Below are positions 4,506-12,684 of a DNA stretch of 59,504 nucleotides, one piece after another. The stretch is from a virus. A program made the position numbers and the translations under genes. Position 1 is the first letter of the stretch. Each line of letters starts with the position of its first letter. The notes under the pieces are model-generated. The model had not been told where the DNA came from. It did no database searches and saw nothing but the letters and a program-made list of their open reading frames with translations. The stretch spans positions 1-59,504 of the IMG/VR virus record IMGVR_UViG_3300015171_000005; one strand, given 5' to 3'.

Positions 4506-6973
4506 CGACGCCCGACGAGCTTGTCGCTCGCAAGGAGCTTGCCAATCGAATCTGGGCGCGCCGCCGCTTGCTGGCGTTCATACAGCGGCTCGATCCAGCC
4601 TATCTCGCGGGTTGGGTGCATGAAGATATTTGCAGGCGGCTGGAGCGCTTCAGCGACGACGTGGCGAAGGGCTTGAGCCCGCGCCTCATGATCTTGATGC
4701 CGCCCCGGCACGGCAAGAGCCGGATCGCGTCGATGGCGTTTCCTGCGTGGCACTTGGGACGCCATCCGAATCACGAGTTCATCGCGGCCTCGTACAACGT
4801 AGGTCTAGCGATGGGGTTCTCGCGTAAGGCGCAGGCCGTCATGAACGACCCGCGCTTCCCCTTTGAAGTGAAGCTGGACCCCAATAACCAGTCGGCTGAG
4901 TCGTGGGGCTTGCAGGGCTTCACGGGCGGCTATGTGGCTGCGGGTGTCGGCGGGGGTATCACCGGCAAGGGTGCGCACATCCTCACCATCGACGACCCAA
5001 TCAAGAACGCGGAGGAAGCTGACTCGCTTACCACGCGCGAAGCCCTTTCCGAGTGGTATGGATCGACGGCGTACACGCGCTTGGCCCCCGGAGGGGGCGT
5101 GCTTTTGATTCAGTGCATGACGGGGGATACCCCTGTGCTGCTTCCTGACGGTACGGAAAAGCGGCTGGATGCTATCCGCGCTGGGGATGTGATTGCCACG
5201 TATGAGAATAGTCGAATGACTGCCGCAAGGGTAGTCGCGTGGAGAAGTAATGGTAGTGATAATATCCTGAAAATAACTACGAAGTCTGGTAAAATCGTAC
5301 GAGCTAATGGGCGGCATCCATTCTTGGCCACGACTATTACCGGAGAACTCAAATGGATCAGGGTAAGAAGCTTAAGTACAGCGAACAAAATCGTAACCGT
5401 AAAGGGCAGCGAGGAAAGTGGATCGGAGTGGTCTGCTCTGTTGAAGGGTGCGCAGTACCAGCTAGGTGCCGTGGAATGTGTCACAAGCATTACGCCCGAA
5501 AGAAGTGGGCGGACGGACACCGCCCACCATCCCATAACCCCGAAGCGCTCCGAGAGCGGCATCTCAAACACCGATATGGGATCACCGCAGAGCAGTACGC
5601 CGCGCTTCTTGCCAAACAACAAGGCGCGTGCGCCGTATGTAAGGGAGATGGGTCTAATAACCCCGGAAGATGGAAGTACCGACTCGCCGTCGATCACTGC
5701 CATGAAGGTGGAAAAGTTCGTGGATTGCTCTGCAACGATTGCAACCTCGCAATCGGACATATTAGAACTGAGCCCGTCGCACTTGCCATTGCACGGTACC
5801 TCCGACTTCACGCTGGACGAGATCGTAAGCATCGAGCCTGATGGTGAAGAAGAAGTTTTCGATGTTCAGATTGACCGAACTACAAATTTCATCGCCAACG
5901 GAGTAGTAGCGTCGAACACCTGCTGGCATGATGATGATCTCGCCGGGCGCTTGCAGCAGGCCATGCAGGCTGACTTGAACGACCCCGACGTGGATCGTTT
6001 CGAGATCGTGAAGTACCCGGCCATTGCGGAAGCCGACGAGTGGATCGATTCCGTGACCGACGAGATCGTCCGCGTCGAGACCAAGCGCGCGGTCGTGCGT
6101 GACGACATGGTGGACCCGGCAGTCTGGAGCGCGAAGCGCCCAGCGGCGGTGAACGACGCGCAGATGGAGTTGGTGAAGCAGTTGGGGTTCACGAACTACA
6201 ACCTGAAGCTTCTGCGCGTCAAGGGCGAGCCGCTCCATCCGCAGCGCTACGATCTCACCAAGCTCGCACGGATTCGCAAGGCGCTGTCGAACAGGTTCTG
6301 GTCGGCGTTGTACCAGCAGAATCCGGTGCCTGATGATGGCAGCTACTTCCTGCGCGAGCAGTTCAAGCGCGACAAGACCCCCGACAAGAACGTGTGCAAT
6401 GTGTTCTTGGCGTTTGACTTCGCCATCACCGAGAAACAGGCCAACGACTACACGGTCGGCACGGTCGGGCTTCAGGACTACGACGACACCCTGCATGTCG
6501 CCGACATGGTCCGCTTCAAGACGCAGGATTCTTCGGTGATCGTCGAAGCGATCATCACGCTCATAAAGAAATGGCGCACCACGACCTTGCGCATGGGGTT
6601 CGAGAACGGCCAGATTTTCTTGGGCCTTGAGATGACATTGAAGAAGCGCATGCGGGAAGAGCGCTTGTTCATTCCATACGAAGTGTTGCAGCCCACCACG
6701 GACAAGAAGGTGCGCGCGAGCCCTTTTCAGGCACGCATGCAGCACGGGCGCGTTGCTTTCAAGGAGGGAGCCGAGTGGTTCCCGGTCATGCAGAACGAGA
6801 TGCTGCGCTTTCCTTCGGGCATTCACGACGATATCGTGGATTCGCTCGCGTGGATGGCGCGCTTGGTCACGCAGTACGAGCCCCCACGCAAACCGACACC
6901 CAAGGCCCAGAAGTCATGGCGCGACAAGATTCCCGGCATGGGTCGGCGTAACGCCGGGCCGATGGCGGCTTAA
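4502..6973 (+). CDS. terL: terminase large subunit, interrupted by an intein
   Basis: This is the ATPase/nuclease that pumps DNA into the prohead. The precursor has 823 residues; removing the intein (residues 205-472) leaves about 555. Visible motifs are Walker A-like PPRHGKS near residue 67, Walker B LTIDDP near 163, and a coupling motif split by the intein: LIQ before it and TCWHDDDLAGRL after it. The nuclease part has FLAFDFA near 640 and GIHDDIVDSLAW near the C terminus. The start is TTG, overlapping the small-subunit stop (TTGA). The TIGR01630-like family is the best match by motif. Packaging depends on correct splicing, because the intein sits in the ATPase core. Confidence 0.93.
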   Translation: MTTPDELVARKELANRIWARRRLLAFIQRLDPAYLAGWVHEDICRRLERFSDDVAKGLSPRLMILMPPRHGKSRIASMAFPAWHLGRHPNHEFIAASYNVGLAMGFSRKAQAVMNDPRFPFEVKLDPNNQSAESWGLQGFTGGYVAAGVGGGITGKGAHILTIDDPIKNAEEADSLTTREALSEWYGSTAYTRLAPGGGVLLIQCMTGDTPVLLPDGTEKRLDAIRAGDVIATYENSRMTAARVVAWRSNGSDNILKITTKSGKIVRANGRHPFLATTITGELKWIRVRSLSTANKIVTVKGSEESGSEWSALLKGAQYQLGAVECVTSITPERSGRTDTAHHPITPKRSESGISNTDMGSPQSSTPRFLPNNKARAPYVREMGLITPEDGSTDSPSITAMKVEKFVDCSATIATSQSDILELSPSHLPLHGTSDFTLDEIVSIEPDGEEEVFDVQIDRTTNFIANGVVASNTCWHDDDLAGRLQQAMQADLNDPDVDRFEIVKYPAIAEADEWIDSVTDEIVRVETKRAVVRDDMVDPAVWSAKRPAAVNDAQMELVKQLGFTNYNLKLLRVKGEPLHPQRYDLTKLARIRKALSNRFWSALYQQNPVPDDGSYFLREQFKRDKTPDKNVCNVFLAFDFAITEKQANDYTVGTVGLQDYDDTLHVADMVRFKTQDSSVIVEAIITLIKKWRTTTLRMGFENGQIFLGLEMTLKKRMREERLFIPYEVLQPTTDKKVRASPFQARMQHGRVAFKEGAEWFPVMQNEMLRFPSGIHDDIVDSLAWMARLVTQYEPPRKPTPKAQKSWRDKIPGMGRRNAGPMAA
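5114..5917 (+). mobile_element. intein in the large terminase (268 residues)
   Basis: The intein starts at Cys205 (CMTGDTPVLLPDG, block A), has block B around TTKSGKIVRANGRHPF, and ends with blocks F and G (EVFDVQIDRTTNFIANGV then ASN). Asn472 is followed by Thr473, a valid +1 nucleophile. Removing it joins LIQ to TCWHDDDLAGRL, restoring the conserved terminase motif, so the boundaries are well supported. The penultimate residue is Ser rather than the usual His. In the terminase frame the middle (about residues 300-435) is not nuclease-like; the nuclease is encoded in another frame. Confidence 0.9.
5353..5841 (+). CDS. Endonuclease VII-like HNH homing endonuclease nested out of frame in the intein
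   Basis: A 162-residue gene lies wholly within the intein coding region, in the +2 frame relative to terminase. Its ATG has GGAG 7 nt upstream (5342-5345), so it is probably translated independently. The N-terminal part has a Cys/His cluster (C28, C33, C39, C43, H46). A second half has CAVC near 93, then LAVDHCHEGG and VRGLLCNDCNLAIGH, the signature of the recombination endonuclease VII family (PF02945). It would cut intein-free terminase alleles and drive homing. Both ends overlap parts of the intein that are needed for splicing, so the same DNA is constrained in two frames. Confidence 0.88.
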   Translation: MDQGKKLKYSEQNRNRKGQRGKWIGVVCSVEGCAVPARCRGMCHKHYARKKWADGHRPPSHNPEALRERHLKHRYGITAEQYAALLAKQQGACAVCKGDGSNNPGRWKYRLAVDHCHEGGKVRGLLCNDCNLAIGHIRTEPVALAIARYLRLHAGRDRKHRA

Positions 6974-6986
6974 GGGGGAGACATTC

Positions 6987-7223
6987 ATGCAGATGAGCGT
7001 CAAGTTCAAGATGGTGTGCGGTCACTCGTTGGAGCACTCGTGTTTTGCGACCGACCAGCACGCGCATGACCTCGTGTACGGATCGTCCGACGCGGCGAAC
7101 CGCGCAGTGACTAATTTCGCGGAGATGCTCCAGCACTGGATCACAACCCGCATGAAGAACCACGATTGCTCTTTGGTGAGCCCCGAAAATCCTACCGGCA
7201 ACAAGCACCAAAAAGGAATCTGA
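6987..7223 (+). CDS. small hypothetical protein with Cys/His residues, 78 aa
   Basis: The ATG at 6987 follows GGGGGAG at 7 nt. It begins MQMSVKFKMVCGHSLEHSCF; the spaced Cys and His residues (CGHSLEHSC, DQHAHD) could bind zinc. It sits between terminase and portal, as small unnamed genes often do in podoviruses. No family is recognised. Confidence 0.75.
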   Translation: MQMSVKFKMVCGHSLEHSCFATDQHAHDLVYGSSDAANRAVTNFAEMLQHWITTRMKNHDCSLVSPENPTGNKHQKGI

Positions 7224-7224
7224 C

Positions 7225-9345
7225 ATGCCTTACAACGCCGAACTTACGAATACCCAGTGGTATCGCTACGCTTGGGTGCGCGATCAGGGACATACCGACT
7301 ATGTTGCCAAGCACGATCGTTGTGAGCGCTTCTTTCGCGGCGACCAGTGGAACCGATCCGACAAGGCGGCGCTCGCGTCGATACGCCGCCCTGCGCTCAC
7401 CATCAACAAGATCATCTCCACCATCGCCAACGTGATGGGAGAGCAGATTTACAACCGCTCCGAGATTTCATACCGCCCGCGTGGCGGTGCGAATGAGACC
7501 ACGGCGGACATTCTCACCAAGGTCTTCAAGCAGATTTCGGATCAGAACCAGTTGGATTGGAAGAGGAGCGACATGTTCGCCGATGGGATCATCGGCTCGC
7601 GCGGGTATCTCGACGTGCGCATGAAGTTCGACGAGAGCATGCAGGGTGATGTCGATATCGTGGGGTTGAACCCCAAGAACGTGCTGCCCGATCCCGATGC
7701 GGATGAGTACGACCCCGACACGTGGAACGAAGTCACCACGACGAAGTGGTTGACGGCTGATGACATCGAGATGCTGTACTCGGCAAAGGATGCCAAGCTC
7801 CTGCGCGGCAAGAACGAGAGTGCGTTTCCGTACGGATACGACTCGGTGGATCACAACCGCGATCGTTTCGCGAACCCCGACACGTACATGAGCATGCTCT
7901 ATGGGTCGGAATTCCAGACCGCCAGCGTGAGCCGTTCGATTCGCGTGATCGAGCGCCAGTACAAGAAGCTCGATTACCAGAAGCACTTCGTCTACCCGAA
8001 GACCGGCGAGTCGCGCGTGATCCCGGCAGCATGGGACGAAGACCGCGTTGCGTTCGTCATGCAGAAATTCGGCCTTCACGTGATTAAGAAGGCCACGCAC
8101 CGCATTCGCTGGACCATCACGGCGGATAACGTCGTGCTGCACGACGAATGGAGCCCGTACAAGCACTTCACCGTGATCCCGTTTTTTCCGTTTTTCCGGC
8201 GCGGCACGACGATCGGGCTGGTCGAGAACCTGACCGATGTGCAGGACTTGCTCAACAAGGCCACGAGCCAAGAGCTTCACATCGTGAATACCACGGCGAA
8301 TTCGGGGTGGAAGATCAAGGCTGGTTCGCTCACCAACATGAGCATGGAAGACCTCGAAGATCGCGGGGCCGAGACCGGGCTCGTGATGGAGATCAACGGC
8401 GACCCGGAAAAGGACGCCGTGAAAATCCAGCCGAACAACACGCCGCAGGGGCTGGACCGGCTTTCGTACAAGGCCGAGCAGGCAATCAAGACGATTTCCG
8501 GCGTATCGGACTCGATGCAGGGGTTCGATCGCGAGGATGTCGCTGCGAAAGCCATCCAGCAGAAGCGCCAAGCGGGAAATACGAATCTCGTGAAGCCGAT
8601 GGACTCGCTCGTGCGGACGGACTATATTCTTGCGCGCAACGTGCTCGATCTCGTGCAGGAGTACTACACGGAAGAGCGCGTGATGACGATCACCAAGGAC
8701 TCGATCACGGGGGAAACGGAGACCTTCACCATCAACGGCATGAGCCCGGAGGGCGAAGTCGTCAATGATTTGATGGCGGGCGAGTTCGAGACCGTGATTT
8801 CGAGCGTGCCGCAGCGCGAGACCCTCGAAGACAGCGAGTTCGACCAGTTGAGCGCGATGAGGAAGGACTTGGGTGTGAAGATTCCCGACTCCGTGCTCAT
8901 CAATGCGTCGCGGCTGCGCAACAAGAAGGAGATCATCACTAACATGGAGGGCGACAAGAACTCCCCGGAAGGCAAGCGTCAGGCAGAATTGCAGGCGCGC
9001 ATGCAGGAAGCCGAAGTCGGCACGGCAGAGGGCGAGCGCAAGGTGAAGGACGCGGATGCTACGCTTCGCACCGAGAAGTCCAAGCAGATCGCCGTGGAGG
9101 CGGGGCTCGCGTTGAGCGCCCCAGCGGAAGCTGGAGCCACGCCGGGGCTCGATGTGGCTGAAGCGCACCGCGAGCACGATAGGAAAGACGCCGAGTCGGA
9201 GGCGAAGATTCACTCCATCCACGAAAAGAGCAATCTGGAGCGTGACAAGGCGATCAATGACGCAAAACTGAAAGCGGAGGCGCAAGCGCAGAAGCTCGCG
9301 CAAGACCGTGTAGCTCGTATGACCCAACCTGAAGGAAACCAATGA
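7225..9345 (+). CDS. portal protein, P22-like family
   Basis: The 706-residue protein forms the dodecameric portal at one capsid vertex. The N terminus (RCERFFRGDQW, then RRPALTINKI) and the QSAI-type middle (DSMQGFDREDVAAKAI) match the P22 gp1-like portal family (PF16510). Residues about 600-700 are a charged coiled coil, which fits the barrel seen in long portals of this family. The ATG has AAGGAATC upstream. It follows the terminase genes and precedes the scaffold and capsid, the expected order. Confidence 0.92.
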   Translation: MPYNAELTNTQWYRYAWVRDQGHTDYVAKHDRCERFFRGDQWNRSDKAALASIRRPALTINKIISTIANVMGEQIYNRSEISYRPRGGANETTADILTKVFKQISDQNQLDWKRSDMFADGIIGSRGYLDVRMKFDESMQGDVDIVGLNPKNVLPDPDADEYDPDTWNEVTTTKWLTADDIEMLYSAKDAKLLRGKNESAFPYGYDSVDHNRDRFANPDTYMSMLYGSEFQTASVSRSIRVIERQYKKLDYQKHFVYPKTGESRVIPAAWDEDRVAFVMQKFGLHVIKKATHRIRWTITADNVVLHDEWSPYKHFTVIPFFPFFRRGTTIGLVENLTDVQDLLNKATSQELHIVNTTANSGWKIKAGSLTNMSMEDLEDRGAETGLVMEINGDPEKDAVKIQPNNTPQGLDRLSYKAEQAIKTISGVSDSMQGFDREDVAAKAIQQKRQAGNTNLVKPMDSLVRTDYILARNVLDLVQEYYTEERVMTITKDSITGETETFTINGMSPEGEVVNDLMAGEFETVISSVPQRETLEDSEFDQLSAMRKDLGVKIPDSVLINASRLRNKKEIITNMEGDKNSPEGKRQAELQARMQEAEVGTAEGERKVKDADATLRTEKSKQIAVEAGLALSAPAEAGATPGLDVAEAHREHDRKDAESEAKIHSIHEKSNLERDKAINDAKLKAEAQAQKLAQDRVARMTQPEGNQ

Positions 9346-9605
9346 AAAAGCTTCTTCCGCTGCTGCTGGTCTCGTTCCCCGCGTTCGCTGCTGCGTCATT
9401 CAGCATCGAAGGTGTTGTGAACCTGCTCGTCGTGCTCATCATCGTCGGAATCATCATCGGAGCACTCTACTTCCTGATCGATCGCTCGCCCATTCCCGAC
9501 CCGTACAAGGGCTGGATCAAGTACCTGCTCCTTTTCATCATCGTTCTGGCCATCATCAACTTCCTGCTGAGTCTGATCGGCCATCCATTCGTGTCGATGC
9601 GCTGA
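9342..9605 (+). CDS. small membrane protein with signal-like N terminus, 87 aa
   Basis: The start overlaps the portal stop (ATGA). Residues 1-18 (MKKLLPLLLVSFPAFAAA) look like a signal peptide or first membrane helix, followed by two strongly hydrophobic segments at about 24-45 and 58-80. A PIPDPYKGWIKY loop lies between them. Similar proteins are often found near podovirus head genes. A holin-like or envelope role is possible but unproven. Confidence 0.8.
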   Translation: MKKLLPLLLVSFPAFAAASFSIEGVVNLLVVLIIVGIIIGALYFLIDRSPIPDPYKGWIKYLLLFIIVLAIINFLLSLIGHPFVSMR

Positions 9606-9796
9606 TGAAGGTAATTTTCGAGATGACGTTGCGTGATGTCGAGTCCCCGCATTACGCATTGCGCAGCGCTGCCTTGCTGGAAAAGATGGCGGCGGCGCTG
9701 CGCGCCGAGATTGCTGGTGGCCCAGTCGTGTCGAAGCCGAATGGCAAGGTGGAGATTTTCGAAGAATCGCTGGTGCATGTCTGGATGATCCCCTAA
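9605..9796 (+). CDS. small hypothetical protein, 63 aa
   Basis: The ATG overlaps the previous stop as TGATG, so translation is coupled. The protein begins MKVIFEMTLRDVES and has an amphipathic central helix (ALRSAALLEKMAAALRAEI). No domain is recognised. It lies between the membrane protein and the scaffold gene. Confidence 0.7.
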   Translation: MKVIFEMTLRDVESPHYALRSAALLEKMAAALRAEIAGGPVVSKPNGKVEIFEESLVHVWMIP

Positions 9797-9812
9797 CAAC
9801 GAGGAATAAACC

Positions 9813-10790
9813 ATGTTCAAGCAGATGGCTCTCAAGGATGGCGAAGACACTGGCGGCGACGATCGCGGCGACGTGCTCGACGAAGCTGCACTCGCCGCGA
9901 CGGCGGAAGAGGAAAAGCTCGCCAAGGAACTGAAGGAGAAGGAAGCCAAGGACGCCGCCGCCAAGCTCGAAGCCGAGAAGAAAGATGGCGACGAAGAAGA
10001 AGAAGAAGACTCCGACAAAGAGAAAAAGAAAGACACGCGCATTCCGATCGGTCGGCACAAGGAGCTTCTCGAAGCCGAGCGCGCCGAGCGTGCTCGCGTT
10101 GAAGCCAAGCTTGCGCAGTACGAGCACGGTGAAGATATCGGCAAGGTGAATGCCGAGATCGACAAGGCCGAGAAGGAGCAGGCCAAGCTGGAGGGCGAGT
10201 ACGCCACGCTCTTGACGGACGGTAAGAAGGACGAAGCCGCCAAGGTGATGGGCGAGATTCGCAAGCTCGATCGCTTCATCAACAAGCAGACGACCGCCAT
10301 CCAGTCAGCGGCTGCGGAAGCTCGCGCGTACGAGCGCGCGCGCTACGATGTGACTGTGGAGCGCATCGAAGCGGCGTACCCGGAGATGAACCCGGACGAC
10401 AAGGAGAACCACGATCCGGCGCTCGTGCGCAAGGTCTTGCGCGTGATGAAGGCATACCAAGTCGATGGCATGCCGCCCGGCCCGGCGCTTCAGGAAGCGG
10501 TCAAGGACTTGATCGGCGAGCCCGCCAACAAGAAGCAGGAGAGTGCGGTCGAAGTGAAGCCGAAGGTGGACGCGGCAGCGGCGAAGAAAGCCGAGCGCGA
10601 GGAAGCTGCGCGCCTGAAGGCAGCGGACGCGGCTGGCAAGACCCCGCCCAGCACGAAGAACGCGGGCGTGGACAGCGACAAGCTCGGCGGCACGTTGTCG
10701 GCAGAGAACGTGATGAAGATGTCGTATTCGGAATTTTCCAAGCTGGACGACAAGGCGTTGTCGCGCATGCGTGGCGACGAGCCGGAATGA
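9813..10790 (+). CDS. head scaffolding protein
   Basis: The 325-residue protein is very rich in Lys, Glu and Ala with long coiled-coil stretches (about residues 30-180) and runs such as GDEEEEEDSDKEKKKD. This composition, the size, and the position between portal and major capsid genes fit a scaffolding protein that guides prohead assembly and then leaves. The start ATG follows GAGGAATAAACC. No protease is encoded nearby. The assignment rests on context and composition, not on a specific motif. Confidence 0.8.
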   Translation: MFKQMALKDGEDTGGDDRGDVLDEAALAATAEEEKLAKELKEKEAKDAAAKLEAEKKDGDEEEEEDSDKEKKKDTRIPIGRHKELLEAERAERARVEAKLAQYEHGEDIGKVNAEIDKAEKEQAKLEGEYATLLTDGKKDEAAKVMGEIRKLDRFINKQTTAIQSAAAEARAYERARYDVTVERIEAAYPEMNPDDKENHDPALVRKVLRVMKAYQVDGMPPGPALQEAVKDLIGEPANKKQESAVEVKPKVDAAAAKKAEREEAARLKAADAAGKTPPSTKNAGVDSDKLGGTLSAENVMKMSYSEFSKLDDKALSRMRGDEPE

Positions 10791-11050
10791 CATCACAAGA
10801 ACAGCGCGTATTGGAGCGCGTACTGGGCGTCCAGTGGGACTACGCGCTGTTTGATTACGACACGGTGCTGGGTGTCGCCGGTGCGACGAACACGGGCAGG
10901 CGCGCGACGTATCGCATCGAGATACACGGAGGCGTCGGAAGAAGGCAGTCGATACATCAACTCATAACCACGACGCACAAGGACGCGGTCTGCCAAGCGC
11001 AGGCCGCGATCATCAAGCAGTTCGTATCACCATCGAAGGAGAAACCATGA
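10787..11050 (+). CDS. small hypothetical protein, 87 aa
   Basis: It starts in an ATGA overlap with the scaffold stop. The middle is beta-like (YALFDYDTVLGVAGA, ATYRIEIHGG) and the C-terminal part helical and basic. No family is recognised. Confidence 0.7.
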   Translation: MTSQEQRVLERVLGVQWDYALFDYDTVLGVAGATNTGRRATYRIEIHGGVGRRQSIHQLITTTHKDAVCQAQAAIIKQFVSPSKEKP

Positions 11051-11448
11051 ACGTGCCGGAAATTGCCAAGCTGTGCCACGAAGTCAACCGCGCCTACTGC
11101 CTTGCATTGGGCGACGATTCCCATCTGCCGTGGGACTCCGCGCCTGAGTGGCAGCGCGACAGCGCGGTCAAAGGCGTGCAGTTCCATCTCGCCAACGACA
11201 ACGCCACGCCGGAAGAAAGCCACAACAACTGGTTGAAGGGCAAGATCAACGACGGCTGGGTGTACGGCCCGGCGAAAGACCCCATCAACAAAGAACACCC
11301 CTGCATCTTGGCGTACCACATGCTGCCTGCGGAGCAGCGCGCCAAGGATTACATCTTCTCGGCCATCGTGCGCTCGGTTCGCGCCATCGACGCCGAGCGT
11401 CTGGGCGACGGTGTCGCAGGCACGCGGAGCGTCGAACACGCCCGCTGA
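11047..11448 (+). CDS. RyR-domain protein
   Basis: The 133-residue protein matches the RyR domain pattern (PF02026): PEWQRDSAVKGVQFHL, then TPEESHNNWL, DGWVYGPAKDP, HPCILAYHMLPAEQRAKDY. The domain spans about residues 30-118, nearly the whole protein. RyR domains occur in many phages, where their role is unknown; some may bind nucleotides or ligands. The ATG overlaps the preceding stop (ATGA) and has GGAG upstream. Confidence 0.85.
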   Translation: MNVPEIAKLCHEVNRAYCLALGDDSHLPWDSAPEWQRDSAVKGVQFHLANDNATPEESHNNWLKGKINDGWVYGPAKDPINKEHPCILAYHMLPAEQRAKDYIFSAIVRSVRAIDAERLGDGVAGTRSVEHAR

Positions 11449-11635
11449 TTGGTATGCCGCAGCGCTGGCCGAGTATTTTCGCAAGCGCAAGATCGACGAC
11501 CCCGTCGTGCGTGGCCAGATCGATGTGCTTGCGCGGCGCATCACGATGCGCGCCGGGCTTTACGCAAATGCTGATGTCAGCGTGGTTTTCGAAGCTGCGG
11601 AGCGCGAGCTTGGGCTGGTGTATCAGAAGGCTTGA
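11411..11635 (+). CDS. small helical protein, 74 aa
   Basis: A GTG start at 11411 gives a 38-nt overlap with the RyR gene. The protein from TPADWYAAALAEYFRKRKIDD onward is helical and looks coding; the exact start is uncertain because the SD (GGGCGA) is weak. No known domain. It ends 68 nt before the next gene. Confidence 0.6.
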   Translation: MSQARGASNTPADWYAAALAEYFRKRKIDDPVVRGQIDVLARRITMRAGLYANADVSVVFEAAERELGLVYQKA

Positions 11636-11703
11636 CCGTAGAAGCGCAGGCGTGAGACCCTGCGGTTTCTCGTCTCCTTAAACCTGATTAGGAAGGAAAA
11701 GAC

Positions 11704-12429
11704 ATGACCAAACGCTCTTCAATCTCCGATCGTGACGCCGCCCATAAGTCGTTCGGGCGCATCTTCGTCGAACTCGCCGAAGACGCTATCACCGCAGCCG
11801 CAGGCGGTGGCCAAGCCAACGCATACCCCCTGAATGCCCAGACCAACCGCATCACCGTCGTGGCCACCGCTGGCGACAGCGTGATGCTGCCACCGGCAGT
11901 TTTGGGCTACGAGATCAGCATCATCAACGCGGCTTCGAAGCCGGTGCAGGTGTTCGGCGTGGGTACCGACACCGTGAATGGCGTCGCGGCGGCAACCGGC
12001 GTTTCGCAGATGGCGCTCTCGACCGTCATCTACTCGTGCGGCTCGCCCGGCCTGTGGCATACCGAAGGGCTCGCGTCGGGCTATTCCGGTTCCTACGCCA
12101 CCGCGAGCTACAAGGACGCCATCACCGCGCACGCGGGCGGCACGCAGGCCGGTGCCATCGGTGACGCGGCGGCGCAGCTTCCGGCCATGATCAACCGCAT
12201 CACCACGGTCGGCACGGCGGCGGATTCCGTCGTGCTGCCGCTGGCTGTCCCCGGCATGTCGATCGTGGTGGCGAACGCGGCGGCGGCGAACTCGCTGAAC
12301 GTCTTCCCGTTCACGGGAGATGCCATCGACGCGGGCGCGGCGAACGCCGCCAAAGCGCTGGCGGCGGCGAAATCGGCGACCTTCTACTGCACGGCGGCAG
12401 GCTTCTGGCACTCGATTCTGTCCGCGTAA
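11704..12429 (+). CDS. probable head decoration or fibre protein with internal duplication
   Basis: The 241-residue protein contains two similar about 100-residue halves. ITAAAGGGQAN...TNRITVVATAGDSVMLP...GLWHTE (about 30-125) corresponds to ITAHAGGTQAG...INRITTVGTAADSVVLP...GFWHSI (about 140-238). Each half is beta-rich, Gly/Ala-rich and lacks Cys-based motifs. Placement just before the major capsid gene suggests a surface head protein. A strong terminator follows. The start has AGGAAGG upstream. Confidence 0.7.
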   Translation: MTKRSSISDRDAAHKSFGRIFVELAEDAITAAAGGGQANAYPLNAQTNRITVVATAGDSVMLPPAVLGYEISIINAASKPVQVFGVGTDTVNGVAAATGVSQMALSTVIYSCGSPGLWHTEGLASGYSGSYATASYKDAITAHAGGTQAGAIGDAAAQLPAMINRITTVGTAADSVVLPLAVPGMSIVVANAAAANSLNVFPFTGDAIDAGAANAAKALAAAKSATFYCTAAGFWHSILSA

Positions 12430-12451
12430 AGCGTTTTGGGCGCAAGTCTTA

Positions 12452-12476
12452 ACGGGGCCGAAAGGCCCCGTTTTTT
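12452..12476 (+). terminator. intrinsic terminator before the capsid gene
   Basis: ACGGGGCC and GGCCCCGT form an 8-bp stem closed by a GAAA tetraloop, followed by TTTTTT. It ends transcription from the packaging/portal genes and implies a separate promoter for the major capsid gene downstream. Confidence 0.93.
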
Positions 12477-12684
12477 GTTGTAGGCCACCGCCTATTGACA
12501 TCCGGGTATTGCGTTTCCTTTCCGGGGGTTGTACTCTTCGCGTACGTCCATCGGGTACGACAACCCGGTAGGGGGTAGCCCACCACTTCCTGATACCTCG
12601 CCAGTCGATGCTGACATTCGACACGCGCGCTCCGAGAGCGCACATGCGGATTTCTTTTTTGGCATCCAACGGAGGTATCAGACA
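12477..12684 (+). promoter_or_regulatory. leader of the major capsid gene, probable promoter region
   Basis: About 208 non-coding bases lie between a terminator and the major capsid ATG. They contain a TTGACA (around 12496), an imperfect inverted repeat (GGGTTGT near 12523 with ACAACCC near 12560), and a short stem GCGCTC/GAGCGC near 12630 followed by a T-run. No good -10 box is paired with TTGACA at 16-18 nt, so the promoter position is not fixed. Strong separate expression of the capsid protein is the likely purpose. Confidence 0.45.

Noticed and set aside
5353-5841. Group I or II intron in the terminase gene
   Set aside because: The terminase frame is open throughout, the ends carry intein blocks, and removing the protein segment restores the motif, so protein splicing explains it better than RNA splicing.
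7468-9399. 643-codon minus-strand frame opposite the portal gene
   Set aside because: Antisense frame of a highly coding region with His/Arg/Leu-rich low-quality translation and no start signal; the portal assignment on the plus strand is secure.
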